Notes: generated from the letters alone by a model not told the origin. A stretch of 54,232 bases of DNA from Paenibacillus agaridevorans (GCF_003112455.1 NZ_BDQX01000339.1:136938-191169); one strand, 5' to 3'. Counted from the stretch's first letter, positions 26,710 to 36,798 are shown. Program-made: numbers and translations.

Positions 26710-28515
26710 ATGGTGCTGCGATTAATCGAACGAACGGCGATACGTGTGACGAGGGGACTCCATCTCCGCGGAAAAATTTTGTTGCTATACGTGCTCATCG
26801 TTTTCGTGCCTACCGTTATTCTCGGTATCGGCGCGGGATACTTCGCATTGCAGAGCGTACGCGACAATTACATGGTCACGATCAGGGAAGCGGTTCGCCA
26901 GACTTCTCAGAACATCGATTTCCGAAAGCAAGCCTACGATCTCCTGGCCGTCCGTACGGCGACCGACGGGGAGTTGTCGGCGAGATTGTCCAGAGAACAT
27001 GCCGACATGTCCGACCAGCTGCTCTCGCTGGAATACGTGGACCGGTCGTTTTTATCGACAAGCAAGTTGCTGCCAGGCATCGACATGTTCCGGATCTATC
27101 ACACGAACGACACTCTCGTCCAGGACGGTAGGCTGCTGTGGAAGCCGGAAGGTCGACCGCTCGCCGGACGGACGGAGACGGATTGGTACAGCGAGACGCT
27201 GGCGTCAGGCGAGTCTTTGCGGTGGATCAACGTACCGGGCGAGACCGACCAGCTTCTGGTGTCGCACAAGATTTTTAACACGAACGGCTCTACCGTCGTC
27301 GGCGCCACCTACATGCTGCTGGATTACGATTCCGTGTTCGGCGACCTCTTTGACAATCCCTTCAACGGGGCCGGCGATATCTACATTATGGATCACAACG
27401 GACGTATTGTAGCTTCGTCAAGCGAGGATCAGATCGGGACTATCGCGGCGCGTATTCCGGAGCTTAAGCAAGCCGAAGGCATGGGGGAAGGGGCGTTCTC
27501 GGAAGGGGTCATGCTGGATGACAAACAGATGATCGTCGAGACGCTGGCTTCGGGATGGAGCGTGGCCGCGGTGCTGCACATGGACCAGTTGGAACGGCAA
27601 TCCAAGGGGATTGCCTACGGTATCGTGGGCGCTATAGCTTTCTTCCTGCTGTTGTCCATGTTTATGGTCATGACGGTGCTAAAGAACGTCGTATGGCGGA
27701 TTCGCAAGCTGGGCAGCCGGATGAACGACATTGCCGAAGGCGAATTCGATGTAACCGTCACCAGCAGGGACAAGGACGAGCTCGGCGAGCTGGAGGTTTT
27801 GTTTAATTCCATGACGGGCAAGCTGGGGACGCTGGTCAACGATATTACGAAGTCGAGACTGAAGGAGAGGGAGCATTCGTTCCGCGCGCTGCAGGCGCAG
27901 ATCAATCCGCATTTTATCTATAATTCGCTGAGCTTAATCAGGTGGCGTGCCATGGATCAGGGAGATAAGACGCAGATTCGCGCGATCGACGCACTGACGA
28001 CGTTCTACCGGCTTGCGCTTGACAACAGGGTAAACGTGACAAGAGTGGAGACGGAGCTGCAGCATGTCGAAGCTTATCTCGATATCCAGGAGCTCCGCTA
28101 CCCGGACCAGGTACAGATCGAGTGGGACATCGATCCTGAGGCGCGGTCTTATTACACGATCAAAATGCTGCTCCAGCCCATCGTCGAAAACTGTTACGTG
28201 CATGGCGCCATTATGCAGAAGGAAGATGCGTTCATTCGGATCTCGGCCAGGAAGGAGCAAGACCGCATCCGGTTCGTCATTCACGATAACGGGGCAGGGA
28301 TGTCCGAGGAAACACTGGAATCGCTGCGCGAGGGCAAGCGGACCGGCTCCGGCAATGGCTTCGGCACCGCCAACATTAGAGAGAGGCTTCTGCTTTATTT
28401 TGGCAGCGGCAGCAGCATGACAATCGACAGCGCCCCAGGGGAAGGGACATTCGTGTCGATCGATATTCCCGCTTATCTGGAGCAGCCGGAAATCAGGAAA
28501 GGAGATGGCTTATGA
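26710..28515 (+). CDS. Sensor histidine kinase, YesM (LytS-like) type
   Basis: A 601-residue membrane kinase. Two transmembrane helices (about 22-45, LLYVLIVFVPTVILGIG; and about 300-322, GIVGAIAFFLLLSMFMVMTVL) frame an extracellular Cache-like sensor domain. HAMP (about 325-380) follows. The His_kinase domain has its phospho-acceptor in QAQINPHFIYNSL. The ATP-binding lid reads NGAGMSEETL with FGTANIRERL. It pairs with the response regulator that overlaps its stop. Kinases of this kind in Paenibacillaceae control neighbouring LplABC-type sugar operons, here the genes at 23062-26594 and probably the GH2 gene. Confidence 0.93.
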   Translation: MVLRLIERTAIRVTRGLHLRGKILLLYVLIVFVPTVILGIGAGYFALQSVRDNYMVTIREAVRQTSQNIDFRKQAYDLLAVRTATDGELSARLSREHADMSDQLLSLEYVDRSFLSTSKLLPGIDMFRIYHTNDTLVQDGRLLWKPEGRPLAGRTETDWYSETLASGESLRWINVPGETDQLLVSHKIFNTNGSTVVGATYMLLDYDSVFGDLFDNPFNGAGDIYIMDHNGRIVASSSEDQIGTIAARIPELKQAEGMGEGAFSEGVMLDDKQMIVETLASGWSVAAVLHMDQLERQSKGIAYGIVGAIAFFLLLSMFMVMTVLKNVVWRIRKLGSRMNDIAEGEFDVTVTSRDKDELGELEVLFNSMTGKLGTLVNDITKSRLKEREHSFRALQAQINPHFIYNSLSLIRWRAMDQGDKTQIRAIDALTTFYRLALDNRVNVTRVETELQHVEAYLDIQELRYPDQVQIEWDIDPEARSYYTIKMLLQPIVENCYVHGAIMQKEDAFIRISARKEQDRIRFVIHDNGAGMSEETLESLREGKRTGSGNGFGTANIRERLLLYFGSGSSMTIDSAPGEGTFVSIDIPAYLEQPEIRKGDGL

Positions 28516-30101
28516 TACAGGCTTTGATTGTGGATGACGAGCCAACGCATATACAAGGATTGGTCAGGCATGTCGGGTGGGAGGCGATCGGCTACGCGCC
28601 GCCGCTGACCGCGCAATCCGGAGAGGCGGCACTTGCTCTGTTGCGGAATCATGACGTCGACGTGCTTATCTCGGACGTGTCGATGCCGATCATGACGGGG
28701 ATTGAGCTCGTGTCGCGGTGCAAGGAGCTGGGGTATCGGCTGCAGGTGCTCATTATCAGCGGCTACAACGAGTTCGAGTTCGTACAGGAAGCGATACATG
28801 TCGGCGCACAGGCTTACGTGCTTAAGCCGATCAAGACCGAGGAAGTGGAAGCGAAGCTGACCGCATTTCGCGCGGCGATCGAGAAGCAGCGGGACATCGA
28901 AGCGGAGACGAACGAGCTGCAAGAGAAGGTGTCCGGCAGTCTGGATGTCGTCAAGGAACGTTTCGTCCATGATCTTGTGTTGGAAGGGCTCGCGGACGAC
29001 GATACGAAGGAGTCCTGGATCAAGCTGCTGGAGCTCCCCCCGCTGATGCGGGGAATCAGCGTCATCTCCTTCGGATACGACCGGTTTATGGACGGCGGCA
29101 GGGATGCCAAGAGTCGAATCGTGCGAGGGAGCGGATTTCTGAAGGCGGTAAAGGTCAGCTTGGCGGACTTCCCCGGCGTCATCGCCGCCAGCATGGGATC
29201 GGAGGAGGTTGTCGCCGTGCACCTCAACCCCTTGCCGGAGGAGCAGGTTCGTATGGAGAAGGGCATCGCGTTTGTGCAGCAGTGGATTCGAGAGCAGTAC
29301 GGCTCCTCGGTGACGGTCGGACTTAGCCGCATCTTTAAGGATTGGGGTGAGGCCCCCATCGCGTATAAACGCGTGAAATATATGATGGCCAAAGCGCGGC
29401 TGCTGGAAGGCGGACAAGTGCTGTACGAGGAGCGGCTGGACGAGACGGAATTTCTGGAGCACCGCGTCAGGGAGGAGTACATTCCGGAGATCGTCCGAAT
29501 GCTGGAGAAGGCTGACGAAGCGGGCAAGGCGGTCGAATATACCAGCAGCGTGCTGGATATGCTTATCGCTCATCATCCCTTCACATACATTCAGGCGTTC
29601 GGGCTAGGTTTGCTTAGCGAGCTGGCGCGCAAGCGGAAGCTGCAGGACGATGCGATGGCCGATCTCAACATTCCTGTCTGGCAGCGTCTGATCGACTGCA
29701 CGACGGTGCCGCAGGTCAAGGATGCCGTGATGGAATACGTCAAGAGGTACGCGGAGGCGGAGCAAAACAAGCAGAACTCGCAGCAACACAATTTGATCCA
29801 GAAGATCTCGGACTATATCGAAGCCCATATTCATGAGAATGTAACCGTCAAGCAGCTGGCGGAGCTTCATCACCTGAACGCGAGCTACCTGAGCGTGTTG
29901 TTCAAGAAATCGACCGGCAAGACCGTATCCGAATTCGTGCAGGAGACGCGGATGAACAAAGCGATGGAGCTGCTGCGCGACCCGCATGTCCGCGTCTATG
30001 AGGTGGCTGAGCAGGTTGGGTTCCAAACGGCGGCTTATTTCACTTACCTCTTCAAGAAAACAACGGGATATACCCCGCAGGAATATAGGGACTACCACTA
30101 A
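28512..30101 (+). CDS. Response regulator, YesN type (REC plus AraC)
   Basis: A 529-residue regulator. ATG 28512 overlaps the kinase stop (ATGA). The receiver domain has the acidic pair D8/D9, phospho-acceptor D55 (LISDVSMP), S83 and K105 (LKPIK). A long middle region (about 130-420) links to an AraC helix-turn-helix (about 425-525: VTVKQLAELHHLNASYLSVLF, VYEVAEQVGFQTAAYFTYLFK). It should activate the sugar transporter and hydrolase genes beside it when phosphorylated by the YesM-type kinase. Confidence 0.94.
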   Translation: MIQALIVDDEPTHIQGLVRHVGWEAIGYAPPLTAQSGEAALALLRNHDVDVLISDVSMPIMTGIELVSRCKELGYRLQVLIISGYNEFEFVQEAIHVGAQAYVLKPIKTEEVEAKLTAFRAAIEKQRDIEAETNELQEKVSGSLDVVKERFVHDLVLEGLADDDTKESWIKLLELPPLMRGISVISFGYDRFMDGGRDAKSRIVRGSGFLKAVKVSLADFPGVIAASMGSEEVVAVHLNPLPEEQVRMEKGIAFVQQWIREQYGSSVTVGLSRIFKDWGEAPIAYKRVKYMMAKARLLEGGQVLYEERLDETEFLEHRVREEYIPEIVRMLEKADEAGKAVEYTSSVLDMLIAHHPFTYIQAFGLGLLSELARKRKLQDDAMADLNIPVWQRLIDCTTVPQVKDAVMEYVKRYAEAEQNKQNSQQHNLIQKISDYIEAHIHENVTVKQLAELHHLNASYLSVLFKKSTGKTVSEFVQETRMNKAMELLRDPHVRVYEVAEQVGFQTAAYFTYLFKKTTGYTPQEYRDYH

Positions 30102-30108
30102 AATACGT

Positions 30109-30314
30109 GTTCAAAAAGTTCGGTTTTCAGCACCGAGAAGATTGGATGAAGGTAGAAACTGAGGAGCGGAGCGTAGTGGAAGCTACGTGAGCACCTGCAA
30201 TGTTTCCGGAGGAAACATACTTCGCAAGCATTCGCTTAGTTTCGCCTGAATTCAATATTCGATGTCGAGTAAGCTTCTTGGCATACTTCGTGATCAAAAG
30301 CGGACTTTTTGAAC
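30109..30314. mobile_element. MITE-like element with inverted ends, non-coding
   Basis: The ends are inverted copies: left GTTCAAAAAGTTCGGTTTT, right (reverse complement) GTTCAAAAAGTCCGCTTTT, 17 of 19 identical. The 206-bp body codes for nothing. It includes small hairpins (TGTTTCC-GGA-GGAAACA; CGTAGTGGAAGCTACG). ACTACCAC occurs on both sides (30091-30098 and 30313-30320), but the left copy is 10 nt from the end, so it is not a clean target duplication. It sits between the response regulator stop and the GH2 gene. Confidence 0.65.
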
Positions 30315-30350
30315 TACCACAAACAGGATAAATAGGAGCTGGGGAACGAG

Positions 30351-33254
30351 ATGAACACGAAGATTGGTCTGGAAGGACAATGGCGGCTGCGGCTGGATCC
30401 GGAGAAAACAGGAAACGAGGCAGAGCCGTTCGATGATGTCATGACGTTGCCGGGAACGACGTCCCATGCCGGCAAAGGCCCGACGAACGAGGAGGCGCTG
30501 GCGGGTTCGCTGACGGACGCCTTCAAGTTCGAGGGTTACGCCTGGTTCTCGCGCGAGGTGGACATTACGGCGGAGCAAGCGGGATGGAACTCCATGCTTT
30601 ATCTGGAGCGTACGCGGGTCACGACCGTCTGGATCGACGGCGAGGAGATCGGCACGCGGAACAGCTTGTGCACGCCGCATGTCTACGAGCTGGGCAAGTT
30701 GCTGACGGAAGGGAAGCACCGCATTACAATCCGAGTCGACAACACTTCGTATCCGACAAAAGGCGGCCATATGACGTCTGCGGATACGCAAACGAATTGG
30801 AACGGCATTACAGGCCGATTGGAGCTGCAATTTGTAGGTGAAACCTATCTGGACGACGTACAAGTATATCCGGATGCGGCAAACCGTACGTTTACGATTC
30901 GGGCGAAGGTGGGAGGCGAACCTCAGGGGACTTTGACGATTGCAGCCTCTACTATTGCTGCGGGGATTCGGATCTGGGCGTCTGAAACGTCTGGCGCCGG
31001 CGAGATCGCTGGTCCAGGAGGAGATAGACGGGCCGAGTCGCAGGCGGTTGAGGGAACGGATGGCGGAGTCCATCGGGCAGAGCCGGTAACGGTCGCGGTA
31101 ACGGCAGGCGAACTTGAAGTTGTCTATACGCTTGGCGATGATGCGCTGCTCTGGTGCGACGCCGCCCCGAACCTTTACGAGCTGAAGCTGCGTCTTGTCG
31201 GCGACGGGGGCGTTCTGCTGGACGAGCGGACCATCGTGGCCGGCTTGCGGGACTTTAAGGCGGACGGCGACAAGTTCACGATCAACGGCGCGAAGACGTT
31301 CCTGCGGGGCAAGCATGACGGGCTGATTTTCCCGCTGACGGGTTATGCGCCGACGACGTTGGAAGAGTGGCTTCGCATTCTGGGCATATCGAAATCTTAT
31401 GGCATTAACCATTATCGCTTCCATACCTGCTGCCCACCCGATGCGGCGTTCGAAGCAGCGGACATGCTCGGCATTTACATGGAACCAGAGCTGCCGTTCT
31501 GGGGCACGATGACAGAGAAAGGCGACGAGAAGCATAACGAAGCGGAGCAGCAATATTTGATCCAGGAGGGATTTGCAATTCTCCGTGCCTTCGGCAATCA
31601 TCCGTCGTTCGTGATGATGTCGCTAGGCAACGAGCTGTGGGGCAGCAAAAGCCGGATCGCGGAAATTATGCGCGGATTTATGGCTTACGACAGCCGCCCG
31701 CTCTACACGCAAGGCTCTAACAACTTCCAGTTCGTGCCGGTCATTCTGGAGGAGGACGACTTCTACTGCGGTGTTCGTTTCTCCAGAGATCGTCTGTTCA
31801 GGGGCTCATACGCGATGTGCGATGCGCCGCTAGGGCATATCCAGACGGATAAGCCGAGCACGATGAAGGATTATGACGAGGAAATCATCCCGAGCGGACG
31901 CGCAGGAGACAGTGGCACGAATGGCGGCGAGCTCCAGATACAGTACGGGACCGAGGCGATCACGGTCAAGGCGGAAGCGGCATCCGAGCTCATCCCGTCC
32001 ATTCCCGTCGTGTCCCATGAAATCGGGCAATTCGGCATGTATCCGAATTATGCGGAGATCGAGAAGTACAAGGGGCCTCTCAAGGCGCGCAATTTCGAGC
32101 TGTTCCGCGAACGGCTGGAGATCAAGGGGATGGGGCATCTCGCGGACAAGTTCTTCCAGAGCTCCGGCAAGCTCGCCGTAGAATGTTACAAGGAAGAGCT
32201 GGAGGCGGCTTTCCGTTCGCGGCAGCTGGCAGGTTTCCAGCTTCTTGACCTGCAGGACTTCAGCGGACAAGGCACGGCGCTCGTCGGCGTGCTGGACGCC
32301 TTCATGGATTCCAAGGGATTGGTGGAGCCGGAGGAATGGCGCACTTATTGCTCCGATGCTGTGCTGCTGGCACGGTTCGAATCCTATGTCTGGGTGTCCG
32401 GCGATACGTTCCGCGCCAGCGCGGAGCTGGCCTGGTTTAGACCGGAGGCGCTTGGCGCAGTGGCGGTGCAGTGGGAGCTTCGTCTTGGCGGCGAGGTGCT
32501 CACAGAAGGGAACCTTAGTGCGGCAGATGACGAGGGGAGTCCGTACATCGATCTAGGAGCATTTGAGGCTGCGCTGCCTTCGCTGGATGTTGCCCGGCAG
32601 CTCGAGCTTCGTCTCTGGATCGAGGGAACCGATGTGCGCAAGTCTTACGCGTTGTGGTTGTTCCCACATGTAGATGGCGGCTCGGAGCTGGACGGTCTGC
32701 ATTTGTTCGACGAGCTGACGGACCAAGCCGTGTCGCTGCTGGAGAAGGGCGAGAACGTCGTGCTGTTCGCGAAGCCGGATGCGCTGGCAGACAGCATCGA
32801 AGGCACGTATTGCACCGACTTCTGGAACTATCCGATGTTCCGCTCTATCTCGGAGAGCATGAACAAACCCGTGCCGGTTGGCACGATGGGGCTTCTGATC
32901 GACAACGAACATCCGGCGCTGCAAGGATTCCCGAGCGACACGTACTCCACTTATCCTTGGTGGAGCATCGTCTCCTGTTCGCGCTCGCTTATCCTGGACG
33001 ACCTGCCGCGGGAGCTCAGCCCGATCGTACAGACGATCGACAACGTAGAGCGCAACTACAAGCTCGGCTTGCTGTTCGAATGCCGCGCATTAAACGGCAA
33101 GCTGCTCGTATGCGGCGCCGAAGCAGGCTCGCTGGCGGAGACGCCGGAAGGTAGGCAGTTGCTTCGCAGCATCGCGGACTACGCCAAGTCGGACGCCTTC
33201 CACCCGGCGGCGGAGATTGAATTGACTGCGCTGCAACGGCTGTTCAGCGCATAG
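30351..33254 (+). CDS. Glycoside hydrolase family 2 enzyme
   Basis: A 967-residue protein without signal peptide, so cytoplasmic. GH2 layout: an N-terminal sugar-binding jelly-roll (about 5-165, with GYAWFSREVDI, YLERTRVTTVWIDGEEIG, NWNGITGRLELQF), an Ig-like domain interrupted by a Gly/Glu/Ala-rich insert (about 200-245), and a TIM barrel (about 310-620). The proton donor is E428 in SLGNELWG; the probable nucleophile is E557 in VSHEIGQFGMY. Extra C-terminal beta domains follow. Retaining exo-acting enzymes of this family cleave beta-galactosides, beta-glucuronides or beta-mannosides. The exact specificity cannot be assigned. It would process oligosaccharides imported by the LplABC-type transporter. 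ATG 30351 follows AGGAGCTGGGG. Confidence 0.9.
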   Translation: MNTKIGLEGQWRLRLDPEKTGNEAEPFDDVMTLPGTTSHAGKGPTNEEALAGSLTDAFKFEGYAWFSREVDITAEQAGWNSMLYLERTRVTTVWIDGEEIGTRNSLCTPHVYELGKLLTEGKHRITIRVDNTSYPTKGGHMTSADTQTNWNGITGRLELQFVGETYLDDVQVYPDAANRTFTIRAKVGGEPQGTLTIAASTIAAGIRIWASETSGAGEIAGPGGDRRAESQAVEGTDGGVHRAEPVTVAVTAGELEVVYTLGDDALLWCDAAPNLYELKLRLVGDGGVLLDERTIVAGLRDFKADGDKFTINGAKTFLRGKHDGLIFPLTGYAPTTLEEWLRILGISKSYGINHYRFHTCCPPDAAFEAADMLGIYMEPELPFWGTMTEKGDEKHNEAEQQYLIQEGFAILRAFGNHPSFVMMSLGNELWGSKSRIAEIMRGFMAYDSRPLYTQGSNNFQFVPVILEEDDFYCGVRFSRDRLFRGSYAMCDAPLGHIQTDKPSTMKDYDEEIIPSGRAGDSGTNGGELQIQYGTEAITVKAEAASELIPSIPVVSHEIGQFGMYPNYAEIEKYKGPLKARNFELFRERLEIKGMGHLADKFFQSSGKLAVECYKEELEAAFRSRQLAGFQLLDLQDFSGQGTALVGVLDAFMDSKGLVEPEEWRTYCSDAVLLARFESYVWVSGDTFRASAELAWFRPEALGAVAVQWELRLGGEVLTEGNLSAADDEGSPYIDLGAFEAALPSLDVARQLELRLWIEGTDVRKSYALWLFPHVDGGSELDGLHLFDELTDQAVSLLEKGENVVLFAKPDALADSIEGTYCTDFWNYPMFRSISESMNKPVPVGTMGLLIDNEHPALQGFPSDTYSTYPWWSIVSCSRSLILDDLPRELSPIVQTIDNVERNYKLGLLFECRALNGKLLVCGAEAGSLAETPEGRQLLRSIADYAKSDAFHPAAEIELTALQRLFSA

Positions 33255-33267
33255 AGATAGTGACTAA

Positions 33268-33306
33268 GACACTAAGTTGCGTTTCGGCGTTGCTTGGTGT
33301 TTTTTG
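33268..33306 (+). terminator. Terminator after GH2 gene
   Basis: ACACTAAGTTGC and GCGTTGCTTGGTGT form an imperfect stem around TTTCG, followed by TTTTTTG. Confidence 0.6.
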
Positions 33307-33313
33307 TTTTGTC

Positions 33314-33360
33314 GGTCATACCGACAACTGGGTTGTCAAAGTAGCCGAACCGCGCTAGTT
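33314..33360. repeat. Interspersed repeat, copy A
   Basis: GTCGGTCATACCGACAACTG and the bases to about 33358 (GTCAAAGTAGCCGAACC) match 37331-37375 closely. Both copies are intergenic and carry no supported gene. Confidence 0.5.
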
Positions 33361-33386
33361 TGTCGATCACGCCGACGAACTGCTCA

Positions 33387-33590
33387 TCAAACCATCGAAT
33401 TATTTAATATATTCACCCAAATGAACTTGCGGATGTCTTTCTTGGACACGCCGTGCAGATCAAGCAAGATCGCTTGATATCCCTGATGCATCCTTAAGTC
33501 TTTATTCGCTTTGATGGCTGCTTTTATCGCCTGGATTTCAGGATTGTTCTGATCCTCCTGGAGGAGTTTGGGTAGTTTCGTTTTTTGCAC
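33387..33590 (-). pseudogene. IS630-like transposase N-terminal fragment
   Basis: The peptide LLQEDQNNPEIQAIKAAI.. NKDLRMHQGYQAILLDLHG resembles the start of IS630-family transposases, where a short helical segment and a R-M-(H/Y)-x-R-Y-Q-x-(I/V)-x-L-x-L-x-G helix-turn-helix motif begin the protein. It breaks off after about 60 residues into an unrelated tail and stop. The DDE catalytic part is absent. There is no obvious ribosome binding site, and terminal repeats were not found. Confidence 0.45.
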
Positions 33591-33747
33591 CTCGTTGGCT
33601 CATAGGCTAATGATTTTACGATATACGAGGTTGTGTATTTAGTCTGGGAATTTATTCCAATGGATTACTGCCGAATATATAGATGATCTTTAGTTGAACT
33701 TATATAGGTATACATTTACTCCCGAACGCACTTGGACAGTACATATG

Positions 33748-34590
33748 TTACGACTTCTGATAGCTGCGGCGGAAGGCGCCGGGTGTGAGCCGTTCCAGCT
33801 TCTTAAAGATTGCTCCATAATAGCTGGCAGATTCGAAGCCGACTTGATGAGCAATATCCTGCATCCCGTGCTGCGCATTGTCGAGCAGCAGTTCCTTGCT
33901 CTTGTTGATCCTTACATGATTGACATAGCTTATGGGACGAATACCTGTCGTCTTCTTGAACAAATGGCAGAAGTATTCCGGTGTGACGCACATCAGTCCG
34001 GCAAGCGTCTGCAAAGTAATCTCTTCGGCATAATGTTGGTCAATATAGTCCAGAACCGGTTTTAACCGCTCATACTGTTGCCCGACGGTATCGCTGCCAT
34101 CGACAGAGATGCGTTGAATAATCTCGGTCAATAAGGTATAGAGGATGGCGGAACAGGCGTAATTGCTTAACGTTTGCTCTTGCGGCGTAAGGGCAGCTTG
34201 CAGCAACTCTCGCATTCGGGATAGAAGGTATTCGGGCGATGCGAGCGTGAATACGCTTATGTCAACAATGCCGACTGTTTCAAACAAACTCGCTGATCCG
34301 CTGCCATCAAAGATGATCCAGTCAACTTCCCAGCTCCCCGATAAAGCATGGTATTCGTGCTTCTGGCCGGGGAACAGCAGCATGCCCATGCCTTGCTTGA
34401 TGATATGCTCCGTATCACTTAGCTTGAGCTTGCCCTCGCCACTGCGGCATTGAATCCACTGATAATCCTGAATACCCGGGTCTCGGCGGATATGCTCCTG
34501 TTCATGTTGCAGACCAATGCCAAGCAAATAAAAAGGGAGTAGCTTGTCTCGGGCGGATAGTACTGGGAAAGCGCGATTGGGATGAGGCAT
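33748..34590 (-). CDS. AraC-family transcriptional regulator
   Basis: A 280-residue regulator with an N-terminal cupin (about 15-110; CRSGEGKLKLSDTEHIIKQG, MLLFPGQKHEYHAL) and a C-terminal double helix-turn-helix (about 180-278; LQTLAGLMCVTPEYFCHLFK, MQDIAHQVGFESASYYGAIFK). It is divergent from the GH42 beta-galactosidase with a 116-nt AT-rich gap between them. This arrangement is typical of a local activator that binds sugar in its cupin domain. No other target is nearby. Confidence 0.92.
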   Translation of the reverse strand: MPHPNRAFPVLSARDKLLPFYLLGIGLQHEQEHIRRDPGIQDYQWIQCRSGEGKLKLSDTEHIIKQGMGMLLFPGQKHEYHALSGSWEVDWIIFDGSGSASLFETVGIVDISVFTLASPEYLLSRMRELLQAALTPQEQTLSNYACSAILYTLLTEIIQRISVDGSDTVGQQYERLKPVLDYIDQHYAEEITLQTLAGLMCVTPEYFCHLFKKTTGIRPISYVNHVRINKSKELLLDNAQHGMQDIAHQVGFESASYYGAIFKKLERLTPGAFRRSYQKS

Positions 34591-34706
34591 GCGACCAACT
34601 CTCCTATTATCTTAATATTATTATATTGTATTAAATATTTAAGATGTTCACTCTAATTAATATAGCATATAATCGCAATATATTGATGAATAAAGGAGCT
34701 CACAGG

Positions 34707-36692
34707 ATGACGATTAGAATCGGAATTGATTATTATCCAGAGCAATGGACTCCCGAGCTATGGGAGAAGGATGCAGCTCTTATGCAAGAAACGGGTGTTG
34801 CTGTTGTGCGAATGGCGGAGTTCGCCTGGAGTAGAATGGAACCGACCGAGGGTGATTATCGGTTTGAATGGTTGGATGCAGCTATAGAAGTATTTGCAGC
34901 GCGCGGCATGGAAATCGTGTTATGCACACCTACCAATACTACGCCGAACTGGATGACTTCCCGTTATCCAGATGTGCTGCCAATGGATGAGCAACGTCAA
35001 ATAATCAGGTCGGGTGTGCGTGGACATCGTTGTAACAACAGCTATTCCTTGAGAATGCTGGGCTCCAAATTTATCGAAGCAATGTCGCAACGCTATGCGA
35101 AGCATCCCGCTGTCATTGGCTGGCAAATCGATAACGAGATGCACTTCCAAGAATGCCATTGCGATACGTGCAATCGTGCATTTGTAGCTTGGTTGCAGAA
35201 GCGATATTCCAGTCTGGAAAAGCTGAACCAGGAGTGGGGCACGGTCGTCTGGAGCGGGGAATACAGCAGTTGGGCCGAGGTAACGACGCCGCTTGGTACC
35301 AGCAAGCCGAAGAATCCTTCCTATCTTCTGGAGTACAAACGGTTCTGCTCGGACAGCGTAGGCTATCTGCTGGGGTGGCAGCTTGAAATTCTGCGCAGCA
35401 ACTGTCCAGGCCAATTCGTGACGCATAATATGTGGCAATACCCGAGTAGCCTGGACTATTATGATCTCCACAAAGATCTGGACTTTGTCTCTGTCGATTA
35501 TTATCCGAATGAGCTGTATCGCGATTATGGCGATCGATCTCCGAAGAACGGAGCGCTGTCGCTAGACTTGGTTCGCGGCATCAAGCGCCGCAATTTCTGG
35601 GTAATGGAACAGCTGAGCGGAGCGCAGGGCGCCTGGATGCCGATTCAGCGCACCCCTTACCCTGGATTGATTCGAGCTCGTTCCTGGCAGACAATTGCAC
35701 GCGGCGCCGACATGGTTGTCCATTTCCGCTGGCGGAGTGCTGTCGTCGGAGCCGAACAGTTCTGGCATGGGCTTATCGACCATAGTAATGTTCCTGGACG
35801 CAGGTTCAGGGAGTTCGCAGAGCTTACTCGCGAGGTAAAACAGTTAGGAGAACTGTTGGCTGGCTCGACAATCGATACCCATATTGCGATTCTTCATTCG
35901 CATGATCAGCATACGGCGCTTTCCCTTCAGGCGCAAACAGAGGGGGGAATGCACTATATGGACAACTTGTCCTCAATGCACAATGCATTTCTGAAAATGG
36001 GCGTCGGTACGGACGTTATCAACTGGACCGAGGAGCTCGATGGCTACAAGCTGGTCATTGTCCCTTCCCTCTTTCTGTTAAGTGAAGAAGTAGCGCAGCG
36101 GCTGGAACGATTCGCAGCCGGAGGCGGCACGGTTGTACTCACCAATCGGACAGGCGTGAAGAACATGAGGAATGTATGTGAGATGCTGCCTCTGCCGGGG
36201 CTGCTGGCGAAAGCGGCGGGTATTGTCGTTAGTGAATATGATGCAATCGGTAACAGCGAGCATTGGATTCGGAACTCGGAGGGCCAGACATTCGCTGCGA
36301 AGCAATGGTGCGATCTGCTGGAACTGCGAGGAGCAGAACCGATTGCCTGGTATGACAACGACTTTTACGAGGGCGTGCCGGCAGTTACTGTCAATAAGTT
36401 TGGTGAAGGTGAAGTGTATTATGTCGGAACTTGGCCGGAACCATCGTATTTCTATCAGCTGTTCGAAAGCATATTGAAGGAAAAGGGCTTGGCTCCCAAG
36501 CTCCAGCTGCCGGAAGGTGTCGAGCTGTCGATTCGAACGAAGGGTGAGGAAAGCTTTTTGTTCCTGATCAATTTGACGAATGAGCAACGAGAGGTTACGC
36601 TTGACGTTCCTTATCTCAGCTTGTTGACAAGCGAGAGGTTGGAGAAAAAAATGACGCTGCCAGCTCTGGGGGTAGATATTCTAACTATATAG
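34707..36692 (+). CDS. Beta-galactosidase, GH42
   Basis: A 661-residue enzyme without signal peptide. I begin at ATG 34707 because AAAGGAG lies 9 nt upstream; the frame runs back to 34644. The N-terminal IGIDYYPEQWTPELWEKD opens the TIM barrel. The proton donor is E144 in WQIDNEMHF and the nucleophile is E301 in VMEQLSGAQG. The zinc cluster typical of GH42 is present (ECHCDTCNRAF after the donor). A trimerisation domain (about 390-590) and a small beta domain complete the usual length. It hydrolyses beta-1,4-galactosides taken up by the cell. A TATAAT box at 34668-34673 without a good -35 suggests dependence on the divergent AraC activator. Confidence 0.95.
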   Translation: MTIRIGIDYYPEQWTPELWEKDAALMQETGVAVVRMAEFAWSRMEPTEGDYRFEWLDAAIEVFAARGMEIVLCTPTNTTPNWMTSRYPDVLPMDEQRQIIRSGVRGHRCNNSYSLRMLGSKFIEAMSQRYAKHPAVIGWQIDNEMHFQECHCDTCNRAFVAWLQKRYSSLEKLNQEWGTVVWSGEYSSWAEVTTPLGTSKPKNPSYLLEYKRFCSDSVGYLLGWQLEILRSNCPGQFVTHNMWQYPSSLDYYDLHKDLDFVSVDYYPNELYRDYGDRSPKNGALSLDLVRGIKRRNFWVMEQLSGAQGAWMPIQRTPYPGLIRARSWQTIARGADMVVHFRWRSAVVGAEQFWHGLIDHSNVPGRRFREFAELTREVKQLGELLAGSTIDTHIAILHSHDQHTALSLQAQTEGGMHYMDNLSSMHNAFLKMGVGTDVINWTEELDGYKLVIVPSLFLLSEEVAQRLERFAAGGGTVVLTNRTGVKNMRNVCEMLPLPGLLAKAAGIVVSEYDAIGNSEHWIRNSEGQTFAAKQWCDLLELRGAEPIAWYDNDFYEGVPAVTVNKFGEGEVYYVGTWPEPSYFYQLFESILKEKGLAPKLQLPEGVELSIRTKGEESFLFLINLTNEQREVTLDVPYLSLLTSERLEKKMTLPALGVDILTI

Positions 36693-36715
36693 GATCAACG
36701 GCATGCATCTTTGCG

Positions 36716-36760
36716 AAGGGCTGTCTCACAAGGCTGTATACCTTGGGAGACAGCTCTTTA
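36716..36760 (+). terminator. Strong terminator after GH42 gene
   Basis: AGGGCTGTCTC-A-CAAGG pairs with CCTTG-G-GAGACAGCTCTT around CTGTATA, giving a stem of about 17 pairs followed by TTTA. Confidence 0.85.
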
Positions 36761-36798
36761 TCGCTGTTCAACAGAAGATTTGATGGAAGCGTATTATA

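Noticed and set aside
30109..30314. Autonomous insertion sequence
   Set aside because: The inverted-ended element is only 206 bp and contains no transposase frame, so it is at most a non-autonomous element.
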